Below are positions 27,601 to 36,839 of a DNA stretch of 64,000 nucleotides, in pieces (position 1 is the stretch's first letter; the number at the start of each line of letters is the position of its first letter). The translations under genes and the position numbers were made by a program. The notes beneath the pieces were generated by a model. The model worked only from the letters and a program-made list of their open reading frames with translations, was not told where the DNA came from and did no database searches. The DNA is from an uncultured Oceanospirillaceae bacterium (GTDB taxonomy: Bacteria; Pseudomonadota; Gammaproteobacteria; Pseudomonadales; Balneatricaceae): positions 124,001 through 188,000 of the forward strand of contig CAJXNY010000002.1 of NCBI GenBank assembly GCA_913057435.1, in the 5' to 3' direction.

Positions 27601-27710
27601 ATATACCCGCAAGCAGGGCGAACGTCTGGATGGACTGGTGATACGCCGGGTATTTTAAAAAACCACCACGCCGCCGAGCATATATTTTCTGGATATCAGA
27701 GTAATAATTT

Positions 27711-28607
27711 TTATGTGTTTATAATTTGAGTGCACTTTTCTCTGAGCATTTCCCTGAAAGCGATCACCGCTGGAGTTACCTGCTTTCTGTCAGGGCAAAG
27801 CAGGTACAGCTCTACCGGAGGTGATTTAAAATCCGAAAGTATCTGCACCAGATTTCCATCATTCAAATCCGAACAAACATCGATATGAGATCGGTAAGCA
27901 ATCCCTTTTCCGCAAAGAGCCCAGCGCCTGACAATATCCGTATCATTACTGACCCGGTTGCTATTAACTTTAACTCTGTAATGACCGGTGGAGTTTATAT
28001 ATTCCCAACGATTGAAAAGATGGCCATCAAGCCGGTATAGCAAACAATTATGTTGTTCCAGATCATCTGGATGTGTGGGTTCTCCAAAAGCTGACAGATA
28101 GGCAGGTGACGCGCAGGTAATTCTTTCAATGGTTGCGATATGAAACGCAACCATACTTGAGTCTTCCGGTTTCCCATACCGAAGGGCAATATCAACCTGA
28201 TCTATGAAAAAATTTGAGAGTGAGTCACCTACATTCAAATCGATTGATAGTGCAGGGTATTTTTCCATCATGTCATCGATCCAGGGGAACACCAGATTAC
28301 GCCCCAGATCAGAGGGGACGGACAGCCTCAACTCGCCACTGATATTTTCATGTGCCTGCTGTGCTGAGATAACACCCTGTTCCAATGAACCCAATGCCTG
28401 ACGGCAATGATAGAGGAATTTCTCGCCCTGTTCTGTAATTCTTAACTGCCGGGTGTTGCGTATGAATAGCTGGATACCTAGCTGATTCTCTAACCGTTTG
28501 AGCGCATAACTGACCGCCGCAGGCGTAATGCCCAGCTGTTTGGCTGATTCGGTAATGCTGCCCGTTTCCGCGATTCTAACGAACAAACTCAGATCCGATG
28601 TATTCAT
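27711..28607 (-). CDS. LysR-family transcriptional regulator
   Basis: This 298-aa LysR protein has an HTH at residues 1-60 (MNTSDLSLFVRIAETGSITE, then PAAVSYALKRLE) and the effector domain behind. The N-terminus is of the CrgA/DsdC-like type. ATG 28607 is chosen because it puts the HTH at the very start. The 18 codons upstream in frame are AT-rich leader. It is divergent from an old-yellow-enzyme gene and probably regulates it. Confidence 0.87.
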   Translation of the reverse strand: MNTSDLSLFVRIAETGSITESAKQLGITPAAVSYALKRLENQLGIQLFIRNTRQLRITEQGEKFLYHCRQALGSLEQGVISAQQAHENISGELRLSVPSDLGRNLVFPWIDDMMEKYPALSIDLNVGDSLSNFFIDQVDIALRYGKPEDSSMVAFHIATIERITCASPAYLSAFGEPTHPDDLEQHNCLLYRLDGHLFNRWEYINSTGHYRVKVNSNRVSNDTDIVRRWALCGKGIAYRSHIDVCSDLNDGNLVQILSDFKSPPVELYLLCPDRKQVTPAVIAFREMLREKCTQIINT

Positions 28608-28829
28608 CTTTAAAAATCTTTTAATAGTGTTTGTTTGATTGTCATGTTTATATTTTATCAAACACCGCTGATAATGTCTTTCTCAGGTTTAGCGGCTGCC
28701 TGGATTAATACGGCCTGTATTTTAATTCGGGTTGTGTAATGAATAACATTAAATAAAGATTAACTATAGACGATTCATCATGGGAATCATTTTAACATTA
28801 TAACCGATTAATAATATTTGGAGCCTATT

Positions 28830-30032
28830 ATGGCTAAAACAGAAAACCTTAACAGGTTACTTGGCCGCCCACTGGAACTCCCGTGTGGCGCTATTTTAAA
28901 AAACAGGCTTGTAAAATCAGCCATGTCAGACTCGCTGGCTGATGGCGAGGGCAACCCGACTAACGCTCAAATCAGGCTCTATGAAAAATGGGCAGAAGGT
29001 GGCGTCGCACTGTCCATTATTGGTGAAGTACAGGGCGATCCTCGTTTTCCTGAAAAACCTGGGAATCTTGTTTTAGGCGAGCACTCCAATACCGAAGCGC
29101 TCAAATCACTGGCCGCTAGCGCTTCGATAAACGGCGCGCATATATGGCCACAGCTCGGCCATGCCGGAGCGCTGTCACATGTCCCCATAAGCCAGCCTGC
29201 GGGGCCTTCAGCGCTTGATATCGGGGCGCTTCAATGCGATGGCATGTTGAATTCTGAGGTGAAAGAATTACCCGACATCTATGCTAAAGCGGCCATGATC
29301 GCAAAAGACGCCGGGGTTACAGGGGTGCAAATTCACGCAGGCCATGGTTTTTTGCTTAGTCAGTTCCTGTCGCCGCTGTTCAACCGTCGTCAGGATGAAT
29401 ATGGCGGTGCTATTAAGGCCCGGTGCAAAATCATTGTTCAAATTATTGATGAAGTCCGGGATGCCGTCGGCTCGTCATTTCCCATTGGCATAAAAATCAA
29501 TTCATCGGATCAGCTGGGCGGCGGGTTAACCGAACAGGACGCACTGGAGGCGATACGCATCCTGGATAAAACCTCGATTGATCTGATTGAAATAAGTGGC
29601 GGCACCTACTTTCCGGGCGCGAAATCAAGCTCTGACAGTTCAGGTAAAGGACCATACTTTGTTAACTTCGCTCAACGGGCGAAGGCTGTCACGACAGTGC
29701 CGCTGGTGGTCACCGGCGGGTTCAAAACATACCCCGCGGCACTGAACCCGCTGATGACAGGCGCAGCCGATATGGTGGGGCTGGCACGTGCCCTGGTATT
29801 AAACCCTGCACTTGCCAATGACTGGCTGGCTGAAACAGGCAGTCATCCCAGCTTTCCTGAGTTCAAGGCTCCACCTGCGGGTGGAATAACGGCCTGGTAC
29901 ACCATGCGGTTAACGGCGATCGGCAACGACGAGGAAGACGACTTTACGCTGGATTTAGAATCCGCAATCCGCCTTTACGAGGCGCGTGATGCGCTGCGTT
30001 GTCGCCAGTGGGAGAAGGCGTTTTTAGCTTGA
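28830..30032 (+). CDS. NADH:flavin oxidoreductase, old yellow enzyme family
   Basis: This 400-aa FMN-dependent TIM-barrel enzyme carries the family signature GVQIHAGHGFLLSQFLSPLFNRRQDEYGG in the middle and the phosphate-binding end VTGGFKTYPAAL, then GAADMVGLARALVLNP. Members reduce activated alkenes, nitro compounds or dienoyl-CoA. The NADH oxidase/2,4-dienoyl-CoA branch needs a second FAD domain that is absent here. ATG 28830 has GGAG six bases upstream. It is divergent from a LysR gene with 222 bases in between. Confidence 0.87.
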   Translation: MAKTENLNRLLGRPLELPCGAILKNRLVKSAMSDSLADGEGNPTNAQIRLYEKWAEGGVALSIIGEVQGDPRFPEKPGNLVLGEHSNTEALKSLAASASINGAHIWPQLGHAGALSHVPISQPAGPSALDIGALQCDGMLNSEVKELPDIYAKAAMIAKDAGVTGVQIHAGHGFLLSQFLSPLFNRRQDEYGGAIKARCKIIVQIIDEVRDAVGSSFPIGIKINSSDQLGGGLTEQDALEAIRILDKTSIDLIEISGGTYFPGAKSSSDSSGKGPYFVNFAQRAKAVTTVPLVVTGGFKTYPAALNPLMTGAADMVGLARALVLNPALANDWLAETGSHPSFPEFKAPPAGGITAWYTMRLTAIGNDEEDDFTLDLESAIRLYEARDALRCRQWEKAFLA

Positions 30033-30120
30033 TCCGGGACTTCAGATAATAAGCTGCACACAGCTTAAGCGGGCAGGGCAATCGAACCCCGCCCGCAATT
30101 GATCGCTGTCGTGGAATAGC

Positions 30121-31977
30121 TTAATCACTCCAGCTATCCGCCAGCACCTCCGCCTGTTCTAACACCAGTTTGATGGCATCTTCGGCGGCTTCTGGCGGGT
30201 ATTTCCAGCGCCGCAGTAGCCTGCGCACCAGGTTTCGCATCCGTGCCCGTACGCTGTCGCGTTTTTGCCAGTCAACGGTGGCGGATTTGCGTAGCTCGCG
30301 GGTCAGTTCAATGGCCAGATTACGCAGGTTGCCGTCGCCCAGCACTCGGACTGAGGCTTCGTTCATTACCAGTGCGCGATAGAAGGCGATCTCATCGGGA
30401 GACAGGCCCAGTTTCTCCATCATCTGCGCATCGGCCTGCATATCCTTGGCCATCTGAATCAGTTCTTCGATAACCTGCGCCGTCTCAATGCTGCGGTTAT
30501 GGTATTTCTTCAGGGTTGCCATAATGCGGTCGGAGTATTTCTTTTCCTGCACTACATCGGTTTTCAGCCGGGCTTTCACCTCGTCGCGCAGCAGTTTTTC
30601 CAGCAGCTCCACCGCCAGATTACGTTCTGGCATGTTTTTCACATCTTCCAGAAAGTCTTCAGACAGCAAGCCGATATTGGGTTTTTCCAGCCCGACCAGT
30701 GCAAATATGTCGTCCACGCCATCGGCAACCACGGCATTATCCAGAATCTGCTTCATGGCAGAGTTACGGGCTTCATCGCTACGTTTCCGATCCACCGAGG
30801 TGTGCTTCATAAAGGCGGTTTTGATCGCGGAATAAAACGCGATCTCCTCTTTATATTCCTCAGTTTCCGGCAAGGTGTTACACAGCGAATAGGCTTTGGT
30901 CAGCGCCGCCATCACATCCAGGAAACGCCGTTTACCGTCCCGTTCCTTACCATCGCAACTCAACCCTGAAATATGCCCGACTGCACCCGGCAATAGCCGT
31001 AATGGCTGGGTGGCGAAGTCCGGGCGATAACTGAACAGCTGGCCTTCAACCGGGGTGGCGAACATGCCCCGCACAATATCGATTTTTTCCTGCAGCACGG
31101 ATAGCGCCTCGGCGCTGTCTACCGTGGGTTTACCTTTGCCCTGGCTGCTGGTGTAGGTTTTCAGCGCGTTTTTCAGCTCGCTAGCGATGCCGATATAGTC
31201 CACCACCAGGCCGCCGGGTTTGTCTTTAAACACCCGGTTAACCCGCGCAATTGCCTGCATCAGGTTATGGCCCTTCATCGGCTTGTCGATATACATGGTA
31301 TGACAGCAAGGGGCATCAAAGCCGGTCAGCCACATATCCCGCACAATCACCAGCTGCAGCGCATCGTCGGTGTCTTTAAAGCGTTTTTCGAACAGCTTCT
31401 TGGTTTTGTTGGGGTGAATATGCGGCTGCAGTTTTTCGTTATCAGCGGCAGAGCCGGTCATCACGATTTTGATTGCACCCTTGTCGATATCATCGCTGTG
31501 CCACTCGGGTTTTAGCGCCACAATGGCGTTGTACAAATCAACGCAGACCTCCCGGCTCATGGCGACAATCATCGCCTTGCCCGGAAACGTATCCGTGCGG
31601 GTAGTGAAGTGGCTGACCAGGTCCTGCGCCACCTGTTCAATACGCGGCTCCGAGCCGACCAGCTTCTCCAGCGCCGCCCATTTGGACTTCAGCCCTTCGC
31701 GGCTGACGTTATCGTCGTCCTCGTCCAGCTCGTCATCAACCTGATCGTTCAGCTCATCGATATTGGCCTGGTTGATGTCCAGCCGTGCCAGGCGGGACTC
31801 GTAATAGATCGGCACCGTTGCGCCATCGTCTACGGCATCCTGAATATCGTAAATCGACACATATTCCCCGAACACCGCGCGGGTATCTTTATCATCCTGG
31901 GCGATCGGGGTGCCGGTGAAGCCGATAAACGAGGCCTGGGGCAGGGCGTCACGCAGGTATCTGGAGTAGCCATACAC
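30121..31977 (-). pseudogene. hsdR: hsdR remnant: 3' part of a type I restriction endonuclease gene
   Basis: The remaining 618 codons encode the second half of a type I restriction motor subunit. They begin inside the helicase core ([13 protein letters not shown]), contain motif VI ([23 protein letters not shown]) and run to a normal C-terminus. Intact HsdR is about 1000 aa. The N-terminal PD-(D/E)XK nuclease, the Walker A motif and the DEAD/DEAH box are gone. The frame is closed by TAA nine bases before the first usable GTG, exactly where homology should continue with a DEAHRxQYG segment, so a deletion or replacement junction lies near 31983. No hsdS is left. The start of hsdM survives at 35348. 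Confidence 0.88.
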
Positions 31978-32336
31978 ATAGCGTTAAGCGGTGGAAACTC
32001 TGATTATTCTTGATCAGCATCGGCGTTTCGGGGCTCAGCATCGTGCTGACTACCTGCGCAAGCACCTCGGCAGTCGTGCGACTTGAGGGTTTGATGACTG
32101 TCCTAGCCGCTCAAGTAGACCAATAGTACTGATTTGATAACATTCTCAAATCTAGGCCATGATGCTGGAATTGAGAATTCGGATTAATGGTCTGAATACT
32201 ATATTGAGTAACGGCCCTAAAATAAGCCTTTGCAAGGTAAAAAGTTATCTTTCCTGAAATATTATCAGGGCGTCTATTTTGCGTTCAGAATAATTTTGTT
32301 TTACCATTAGGTACCGGCAATATATGAGACGAGAAG
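31978..32336. other. Junction and leader region left of the MazG gene
   Basis: From about 31990 to 32085 the plus strand is open and could encode a fragment (LDQHRRFGAQHRADYLRKHL) ending in TGA, with composition like the host. It may be the end of another lost gene, but I cannot name it. From about 32140 the DNA becomes AT-rich and must hold the promoter of the MazG-helicase pair. I see no clear LexA box. Confidence 0.45.
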
Positions 32337-32687
32337 ATGGCAAGAATTAAAAAGCTTCAAGAAAGATTACAGAAGTTTTCGGATGATCGTGACTGGGATA
32401 AATTTCACTCACCAAAAAACTTATCAATGGCATTGAGTGTGGAGGCTTCTGAGCTGGTTGAATGCTTTCAATGGCTTAGTGAGGATGAGTCAAGAAATAT
32501 GCCAGAGGATGAAGTTAATAAAGTGGTAGATGAAATTGCAGATGTTCAGATCTATCTATTACGCTTGGCGACTAAAATGGATATTGATATTTTGAAAGCA
32601 GTTGATAATAAAATTGACAAGAATGCTGAAAAGTACCCTGTAGACCGTGTTAAAGGCAGTTCGAAAAAATATACAGAGTATAAATAA
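32337..32687 (+). CDS. MazG-like nucleotide pyrophosphohydrolase
   Basis: This 116-aa protein of the MazG/RS21-C6 (dCTPase-like) family has the metal-binding motifs EASELVECFQW at about 37-47 and DEIADVQIYLLRLA at about 64-77, which give the ExxE-ExxD pattern. The family hydrolyses (d)NTPs to monophosphates. The gene is AT-rich compared with its neighbours and lies 28 bases ahead of a nuclease-helicase-peptidase gene. That context suggests a phage-defence or nucleotide-pool role rather than housekeeping. Confidence 0.85.
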   Translation: MARIKKLQERLQKFSDDRDWDKFHSPKNLSMALSVEASELVECFQWLSEDESRNMPEDEVNKVVDEIADVQIYLLRLATKMDIDILKAVDNKIDKNAEKYPVDRVKGSSKKYTEYK

Positions 32688-32715
32688 AATCAAGCTGTAG
32701 TAGGTGGTGTTAAGG

Positions 32716-35103
32716 ATGATTGTATATTCTGCAAGTAAGCAGTCCTTTGTAGATGATGTTCGTTCAAATCTTATAGCAGATAAGGTGGAGGCAGAGGTTT
32801 TACTGAAGATGAAACGTAAATCATCTAGAAGTGAGGTTATGTCGTGGGCGAACTCGCTACTATATATGTGTAATATTCTATCTGATGATAGGAATAGCGT
32901 TCCTGCATCTGCAGGCGTCGCTATTGAATTTAATATTCCATTAACAAATCGTAGAGTTGACTTCATTATTACAGGTAAGAATGTCGATCGAAATGATACT
33001 GCAATCATTGTTGAATTAAAGCAGTGGCAAGAGGCTGAAAGAACTAATAAAGATGCGATTGTTAAAACACGTTTCCAACATGGAGTGAAAGAAACAATAC
33101 ACCCATCTTATCAAGCTTGGTCTTATGCAGCGCTGATAGAAGACTATAACGAAACGGTTCGAGAAGAAACGATCAACCTTCAACCATGTGCCTACCTTCA
33201 TAACATGCGATCCAATGAAGTAGTAAATGATGATTTTTATAAGGAGCACACGGATAAAGCACCAGTTTTTATTTCTCAGGATGTATTGAAGCTTGGAAAC
33301 TTTCTAAGCAATAGCATTAAGTATGGCGATAGCGATGACATTATGTATCGTATCGAACATGGGAAAATAAAGCCGAGTAAACATCTCGCTGATTCACTTA
33401 ACTCTATGCTTGATGGTAATGCAGAGTTTATAATGCTTGATGAACAAAAGTTGGTGTTCGAGACTGCACTCGATCTGGCACATAGAGCCGATAATGGGGC
33501 GAAAAAAACACTTATAGTCAAAGGAGGACCCGGTACTGGTAAATCTGTCGTTGCAATTAACCTCTTGGTAGAGCTAACCAATAGAGGGATCCTTGCACAA
33601 TATGTGAGTAAAAATTCTGCGCCTCGGGAAGTCTTTAAAAAGATATTGACAGGCTCTCGTAAAAAAACTCACATCGATAACATGTTCAAAGGGTCAGGAA
33701 GTTATATAAAAACCCCAGCCGATACCTTTGGTTCTTTAATTGTGGATGAAGCGCACCGATTAAATGAAAAATCTGGATTTTATTCTAATGATGGTGAGAA
33801 CCAGGTAAAGGAGATTGTTGCTGCTAGCAAATTTTCGATATTCTTTATTGATGAAGCCCAAAGAGTAACCCTACAGGATATAGGTAGTATTGGAGAAATT
33901 CGGAAGTGGGCAGATGAATTTGATTCGGAAGTGACAGAAATTGAGCTTGTATCACAGTTTCGCTGTAATGGTTCGGATGGCTACCTGGCTTGGATTGATA
34001 ACGCTCTTCAAATACGTGAAACAGTCAACAATTCATTAGATGATTTTGATTATAACTTTAAAGTTTTTGATGATGCCAATGCTCTCAGGTCAGAAATAGT
34101 TAGGAAGAATCGACTCAACAATAAGTCGCGACTGGTTGCTGGTTATTGTTGGGACTGGAAAAGCAAAAATGACAAGAAAGCAATGGATATACATATCCAT
34201 AATTCAAAATTTGAGGCGCAATGGAATTTTAATGACGATGGTATGTTGTGGATAATCTCAGAAAAATCCGTAGATCAAGTTGGTTGTATCCACACATGCC
34301 AAGGGTTGGAGTTAGATTATGTAGGAGTGATTATTGGTGATGATTTTCTTATAAGAGAGGGAGAAGTAGTAGTAAACCCTCTTGTCCACCCTTCTCGTGA
34401 TAAGGCGCTAAGAGGAATCAGGGGGTGGCTTAAATCAGATAAAGATAGTGCTTTAGAGGCCGCTGCCAAAGTTATTAAAAACACCTATCGAACGCTTATG
34501 ACTCGGGGGCAAAAAGGCTGTTATATCTATTGCACAGATAAAGAAACTCGTGAATATTTTCATGAAATTTCGCAGCAATCTGTCGAAGATACTCCTCCTA
34601 TCGATAGCTCTCCATATAGAGGTTTGGAATTACCTGTTGTTTCTTTTGAAGAGGCAGTTCCTTACACGCGCTTTGTTCCGGTTTTTGATTTGGAGGTTGC
34701 TGCTGGCTCGTTTAGTGGTCAGCAGAATATTGATGAATGCGACTGGGTAGAATTACCAGAACATATTAATACTGTAGATGGAATGTTTGTTGCTCGTGTA
34801 GTGGGGGAATCCATGAATCGACGGATCATAAATGGCTCCTGGTGTCTATTCAAGGCAAACCCCGGTGGAAGTCGGAATGGAAAAATAGTCCTCGTACAAC
34901 ACAGAAGTATTGATGACTCTGATCATGGAGGAGCATACACAATAAAAGTCTATCATAGTGAAAAAGTATGCGAAGACGGGGCCTATATTAATCAGCGGGT
35001 TACGCTAAAACCTGATACTAATGCATATGGTTATTCACCAATTGTGATAGACGATCCCGATGAAGATTTTAACGTTGTTGGTGAGTATTTAATGGTGCTT
35101 TGA
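32716..35103 (+). CDS. Nuclease-helicase (DUF2075)-S24 peptidase fusion
   Basis: This 795-aa protein appears to have three parts. Residues about 1-120 look like a PD-(D/E)XK nuclease (RRVDFIITG, then AIIVELKQW). Residues about 250-650 are a DUF2075/SF1-like P-loop NTPase with Walker A GGPGTGKS (Lys276), Walker B VDEAH (Asp344-Glu345), a second FIDEAQR and a late helicase-like motif HTCQGLELDYVG. Residues about 665-795 are an S24 LexA/UmuD-type peptidase domain with Ser699 (GESM) and Lys744 (YTIKVYH) as the likely dyad. ATG 32716 is preferred over a GTG at 32704 because family members begin MIVYS. AT-rich composition points to transfer. Together with MazG it is probably a defence module. Confidence 0.82.
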   Translation: MIVYSASKQSFVDDVRSNLIADKVEAEVLLKMKRKSSRSEVMSWANSLLYMCNILSDDRNSVPASAGVAIEFNIPLTNRRVDFIITGKNVDRNDTAIIVELKQWQEAERTNKDAIVKTRFQHGVKETIHPSYQAWSYAALIEDYNETVREETINLQPCAYLHNMRSNEVVNDDFYKEHTDKAPVFISQDVLKLGNFLSNSIKYGDSDDIMYRIEHGKIKPSKHLADSLNSMLDGNAEFIMLDEQKLVFETALDLAHRADNGAKKTLIVKGGPGTGKSVVAINLLVELTNRGILAQYVSKNSAPREVFKKILTGSRKKTHIDNMFKGSGSYIKTPADTFGSLIVDEAHRLNEKSGFYSNDGENQVKEIVAASKFSIFFIDEAQRVTLQDIGSIGEIRKWADEFDSEVTEIELVSQFRCNGSDGYLAWIDNALQIRETVNNSLDDFDYNFKVFDDANALRSEIVRKNRLNNKSRLVAGYCWDWKSKNDKKAMDIHIHNSKFEAQWNFNDDGMLWIISEKSVDQVGCIHTCQGLELDYVGVIIGDDFLIREGEVVVNPLVHPSRDKALRGIRGWLKSDKDSALEAAAKVIKNTYRTLMTRGQKGCYIYCTDKETREYFHEISQQSVEDTPPIDSSPYRGLELPVVSFEEAVPYTRFVPVFDLEVAAGSFSGQQNIDECDWVELPEHINTVDGMFVARVVGESMNRRIINGSWCLFKANPGGSRNGKIVLVQHRSIDDSDHGGAYTIKVYHSEKVCEDGAYINQRVTLKPDTNAYGYSPIVIDDPDEDFNVVGEYLMVL

Positions 35104-35152
35104 ATAATTATTCGGAGTGCTTTAAGGTGTATTTTCACGACTTTGATAGTGC

Positions 35153-35348
35153 TCAGGCCCCTTGGCTGGTGAGGTCTATCTGGATCTCATCCTGGCGTGG
35201 TGTAAAAGCATCCGACACGTATTTAACGAATATCACCCAGTACGGCGTGTTTGTATTGGGAGGCGTCCAGGCTGGCGCGCAGTTTATCGGCAGCGTTCCA
35301 CAGCTTGGCTTCAAGTTCTTTAAGGAATTTCTGTTCATGCGGGTTCAT
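35153..35348 (-). pseudogene. hsdM: hsdM remnant: first ~60 codons of a type I methyltransferase gene, frameshifted
   Basis: Reading leftwards from ATG 35348, the frame gives MNPHEQKFLKELEAKLWNAA and then KLRASLDASQYKHAVLG, the typical N-terminus of one HsdM branch. It then hits TAA at 35223. The next frame continues the family sequence at once (IFVKYVSDAFTPRQDEIQID) until about 35160. The switch is explained by the loss of two bases in the codon after HAVLG. Similarity stops where the AT-rich helicase gene ends. With the hsdR remnant on the same strand at 30121-31977, this fixes the two ends of an old hsdMSR operon. Confidence 0.8.
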
Positions 35349-36066
35349 GCAGATATTCGATATCAATCGCGCTGTGAAGCGGTGCAATTGCAGCGGCAAT
35401 GTTTTATGTGACGGCCAGTTTACTACGGCTTTTCCTGTGAGTCTTTGCTGTGGCGGTGGGTTTCAGGGGCATTTATCTGCTTTTTTCAGCACCTTGTACT
35501 TGATGGTCTAGCCGTTTCTGGTGTTTCATGTGCGCTGGCTATATCAGCCATTTTTCACTAACCGTGCAAATTACAGAAAGGAGCCTGCCGATACAGCAGT
35601 ATTTGTAGAAGAAGAGACGCTACCCCAGAGTGCGCCAACACCCTGAGGCAGCTAAACCACAACATCCTTGCTTACAGGAATCATGTCATGGTCTGGTTGG
35701 GTATACTAAGCCAAGAACCCGCTCGTTTTGAAGTTTTTTCTCTTATATTTCACACAGTTAACGGTGTGTTGTTTTTTCCTGTCCGGCGTTTGCGCCGTTA
35801 CCGCTTTTCTGCCGGTTTTCCTCCCTTTTTTCACCTGTGTGCGGCCACTGCATTACCGCGCAGCGGCGTTGTGGCGCGTTGTTAACGCTGTGTGCTCTCG
35901 CCAGTTGTTCACTGGCTGCGGGTGAAATGCCCGTTCAGTTGCAGCAGTAACCGCAACTGAACCCAGCGGGCCTGCGTGGCCCGCCTTATGGCGTTACCAC
36001 TGCGCGTGGCAGTACATCGCGACGCTGGAACGCCGTATATAAGGAAAGGAATACAAGGAGAGAGCA
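35349..36066. other. Gene-free stretch with consecutive hairpins before the CsrA-like gene
   Basis: No credible gene is seen. From about 35780 to 36060 many short inverted repeats follow each other, for example GGCGTTTGCGCC, CCAGTTGTTCACTGG, GTTCAGTTGC/GCAACTGAAC and GCGGGCC/GGCCCGC. The last 50 bases contain several GGA triplets before the start codon. Confidence 0.6.
35933..35984. promoter_or_regulatory. Two strong adjacent hairpins in the leader of the CsrA-like gene
   Basis: GTTCAGTTGC (35933-35942) pairs perfectly with GCAACTGAAC (35953-35962), and GCGGGCC (35966-35972) with GGCCCGC (35978-35984). No T-run follows the second, so a structured leader is as likely as a terminator. Confidence 0.5.
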
Positions 36067-36489
36067 ATGCTGGTTATAACGATGAACGGCGGTGAAAGCA
36101 CCACCATTACCACCCCAGCCGGGGAAACGATTCTGGTGCATGTTTTTGGTGAATGCGACACCTGGCGCAATATCCGCGTCGGCTTCGAAGCACCAGACGG
36201 CTATCTTATTCTGCGCCAGGATTTACGCAGCCGTTTGCTAAGGCAATTGAGCAAACAGCCTGTGTTCCGATTATCCAGTGCCGGACACCCCACAGAACTG
36301 ATGATCGCCAGCAACCAACAGCAAGCACTGGATGACTACCAACAACGCCACCCCGGTTGCCCACCCGTTACCACCACCCCGGTTAATGAACCAGCCAACT
36401 GGCAGGAATTTCAACAGCTGGAGCAGTTATGGTTACGGCAAAGCCAACCCCCACTGGCGATTGTGGTAGAGGATATTAGCCACGGTTAA
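36067..36489 (+). CDS. CsrA-like protein with C-terminal extension
   Basis: This is a 140-aa protein. Residues 1-57 follow the CsrA/RsmA pattern: an MLVIT start, a GES/GET region, then IRVGFEAPDGYLILRQDL, which aligns with VRIGVNAPKEVSVHREEI of CsrA and keeps the RNA-contacting arginine equivalent to Arg44. The pair Arg6-Arg7 of CsrA is Met-Asn here. Residues about 60-140 are an extra domain rich in Gln with no known match. CsrA is a dimeric RNA-binding translational regulator, so this may be a divergent or antagonistic paralogue. AAGGAGAGAGC precedes the ATG, and GGA triplets at 36043, 36048 and 36057 could allow self-binding. Confidence 0.6.
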   Translation: MLVITMNGGESTTITTPAGETILVHVFGECDTWRNIRVGFEAPDGYLILRQDLRSRLLRQLSKQPVFRLSSAGHPTELMIASNQQQALDDYQQRHPGCPPVTTTPVNEPANWQEFQQLEQLWLRQSQPPLAIVVEDISHG

Positions 36490-36839
36490 TGGCCTTTTTA
36501 ATCCCTAATTGCTAGAAAACTGCGTAGCCTTCGGGCTGCGCTTATGCCGCTTAGGTAATTATTTACGACCCTCGCATACCTGCCAGCGCCACTTCAATGC
36601 AGTTGCTTAACTGTTCACGACCAAGCCAGCATTACCACTGAAGCCCAGGGCATTTAGCCTTAAGTCGAAGATCTGTAGGCAAAATTTATGGTTGCTGTGC
36701 TCGCTGCCTCCGGTGCCTCTCTGGCTAAAAGCAACGTTGTCATTGTTTTGACATATTCTAGCCCACTGCCGTAGGCTGTTTTTTATTAAACGCGCATTTA
36801 AAGAAAAATAACAAACGATAACAGCGAAGGTGAACTGGA
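36490..36839. other. Intergenic stretch with one UUCG-type hairpin
   Basis: No gene is seen. GCGTAGCC and GGCTGCGC (36522-36541) pair around TTCG without a good T-run. The region upstream of 36840 is AT-rich and probably holds the promoter of the metallohydrolase gene. Confidence 0.5.

Noticed and set aside
32091-32135. A stretch (AAGTAGACCAATAGTACTGA) that resembles the 3' end of 23S rRNA
   Set aside because: The similarity is short and loose, the surrounding sequence does not fit an rRNA helix, and no further rRNA is present.
35688-35925. Two short plus-strand frames (65 codons) before the CsrA-like gene
   Set aside because: They are full of hairpin-forming sequence, overlap in different frames, and lack ribosome binding sites.
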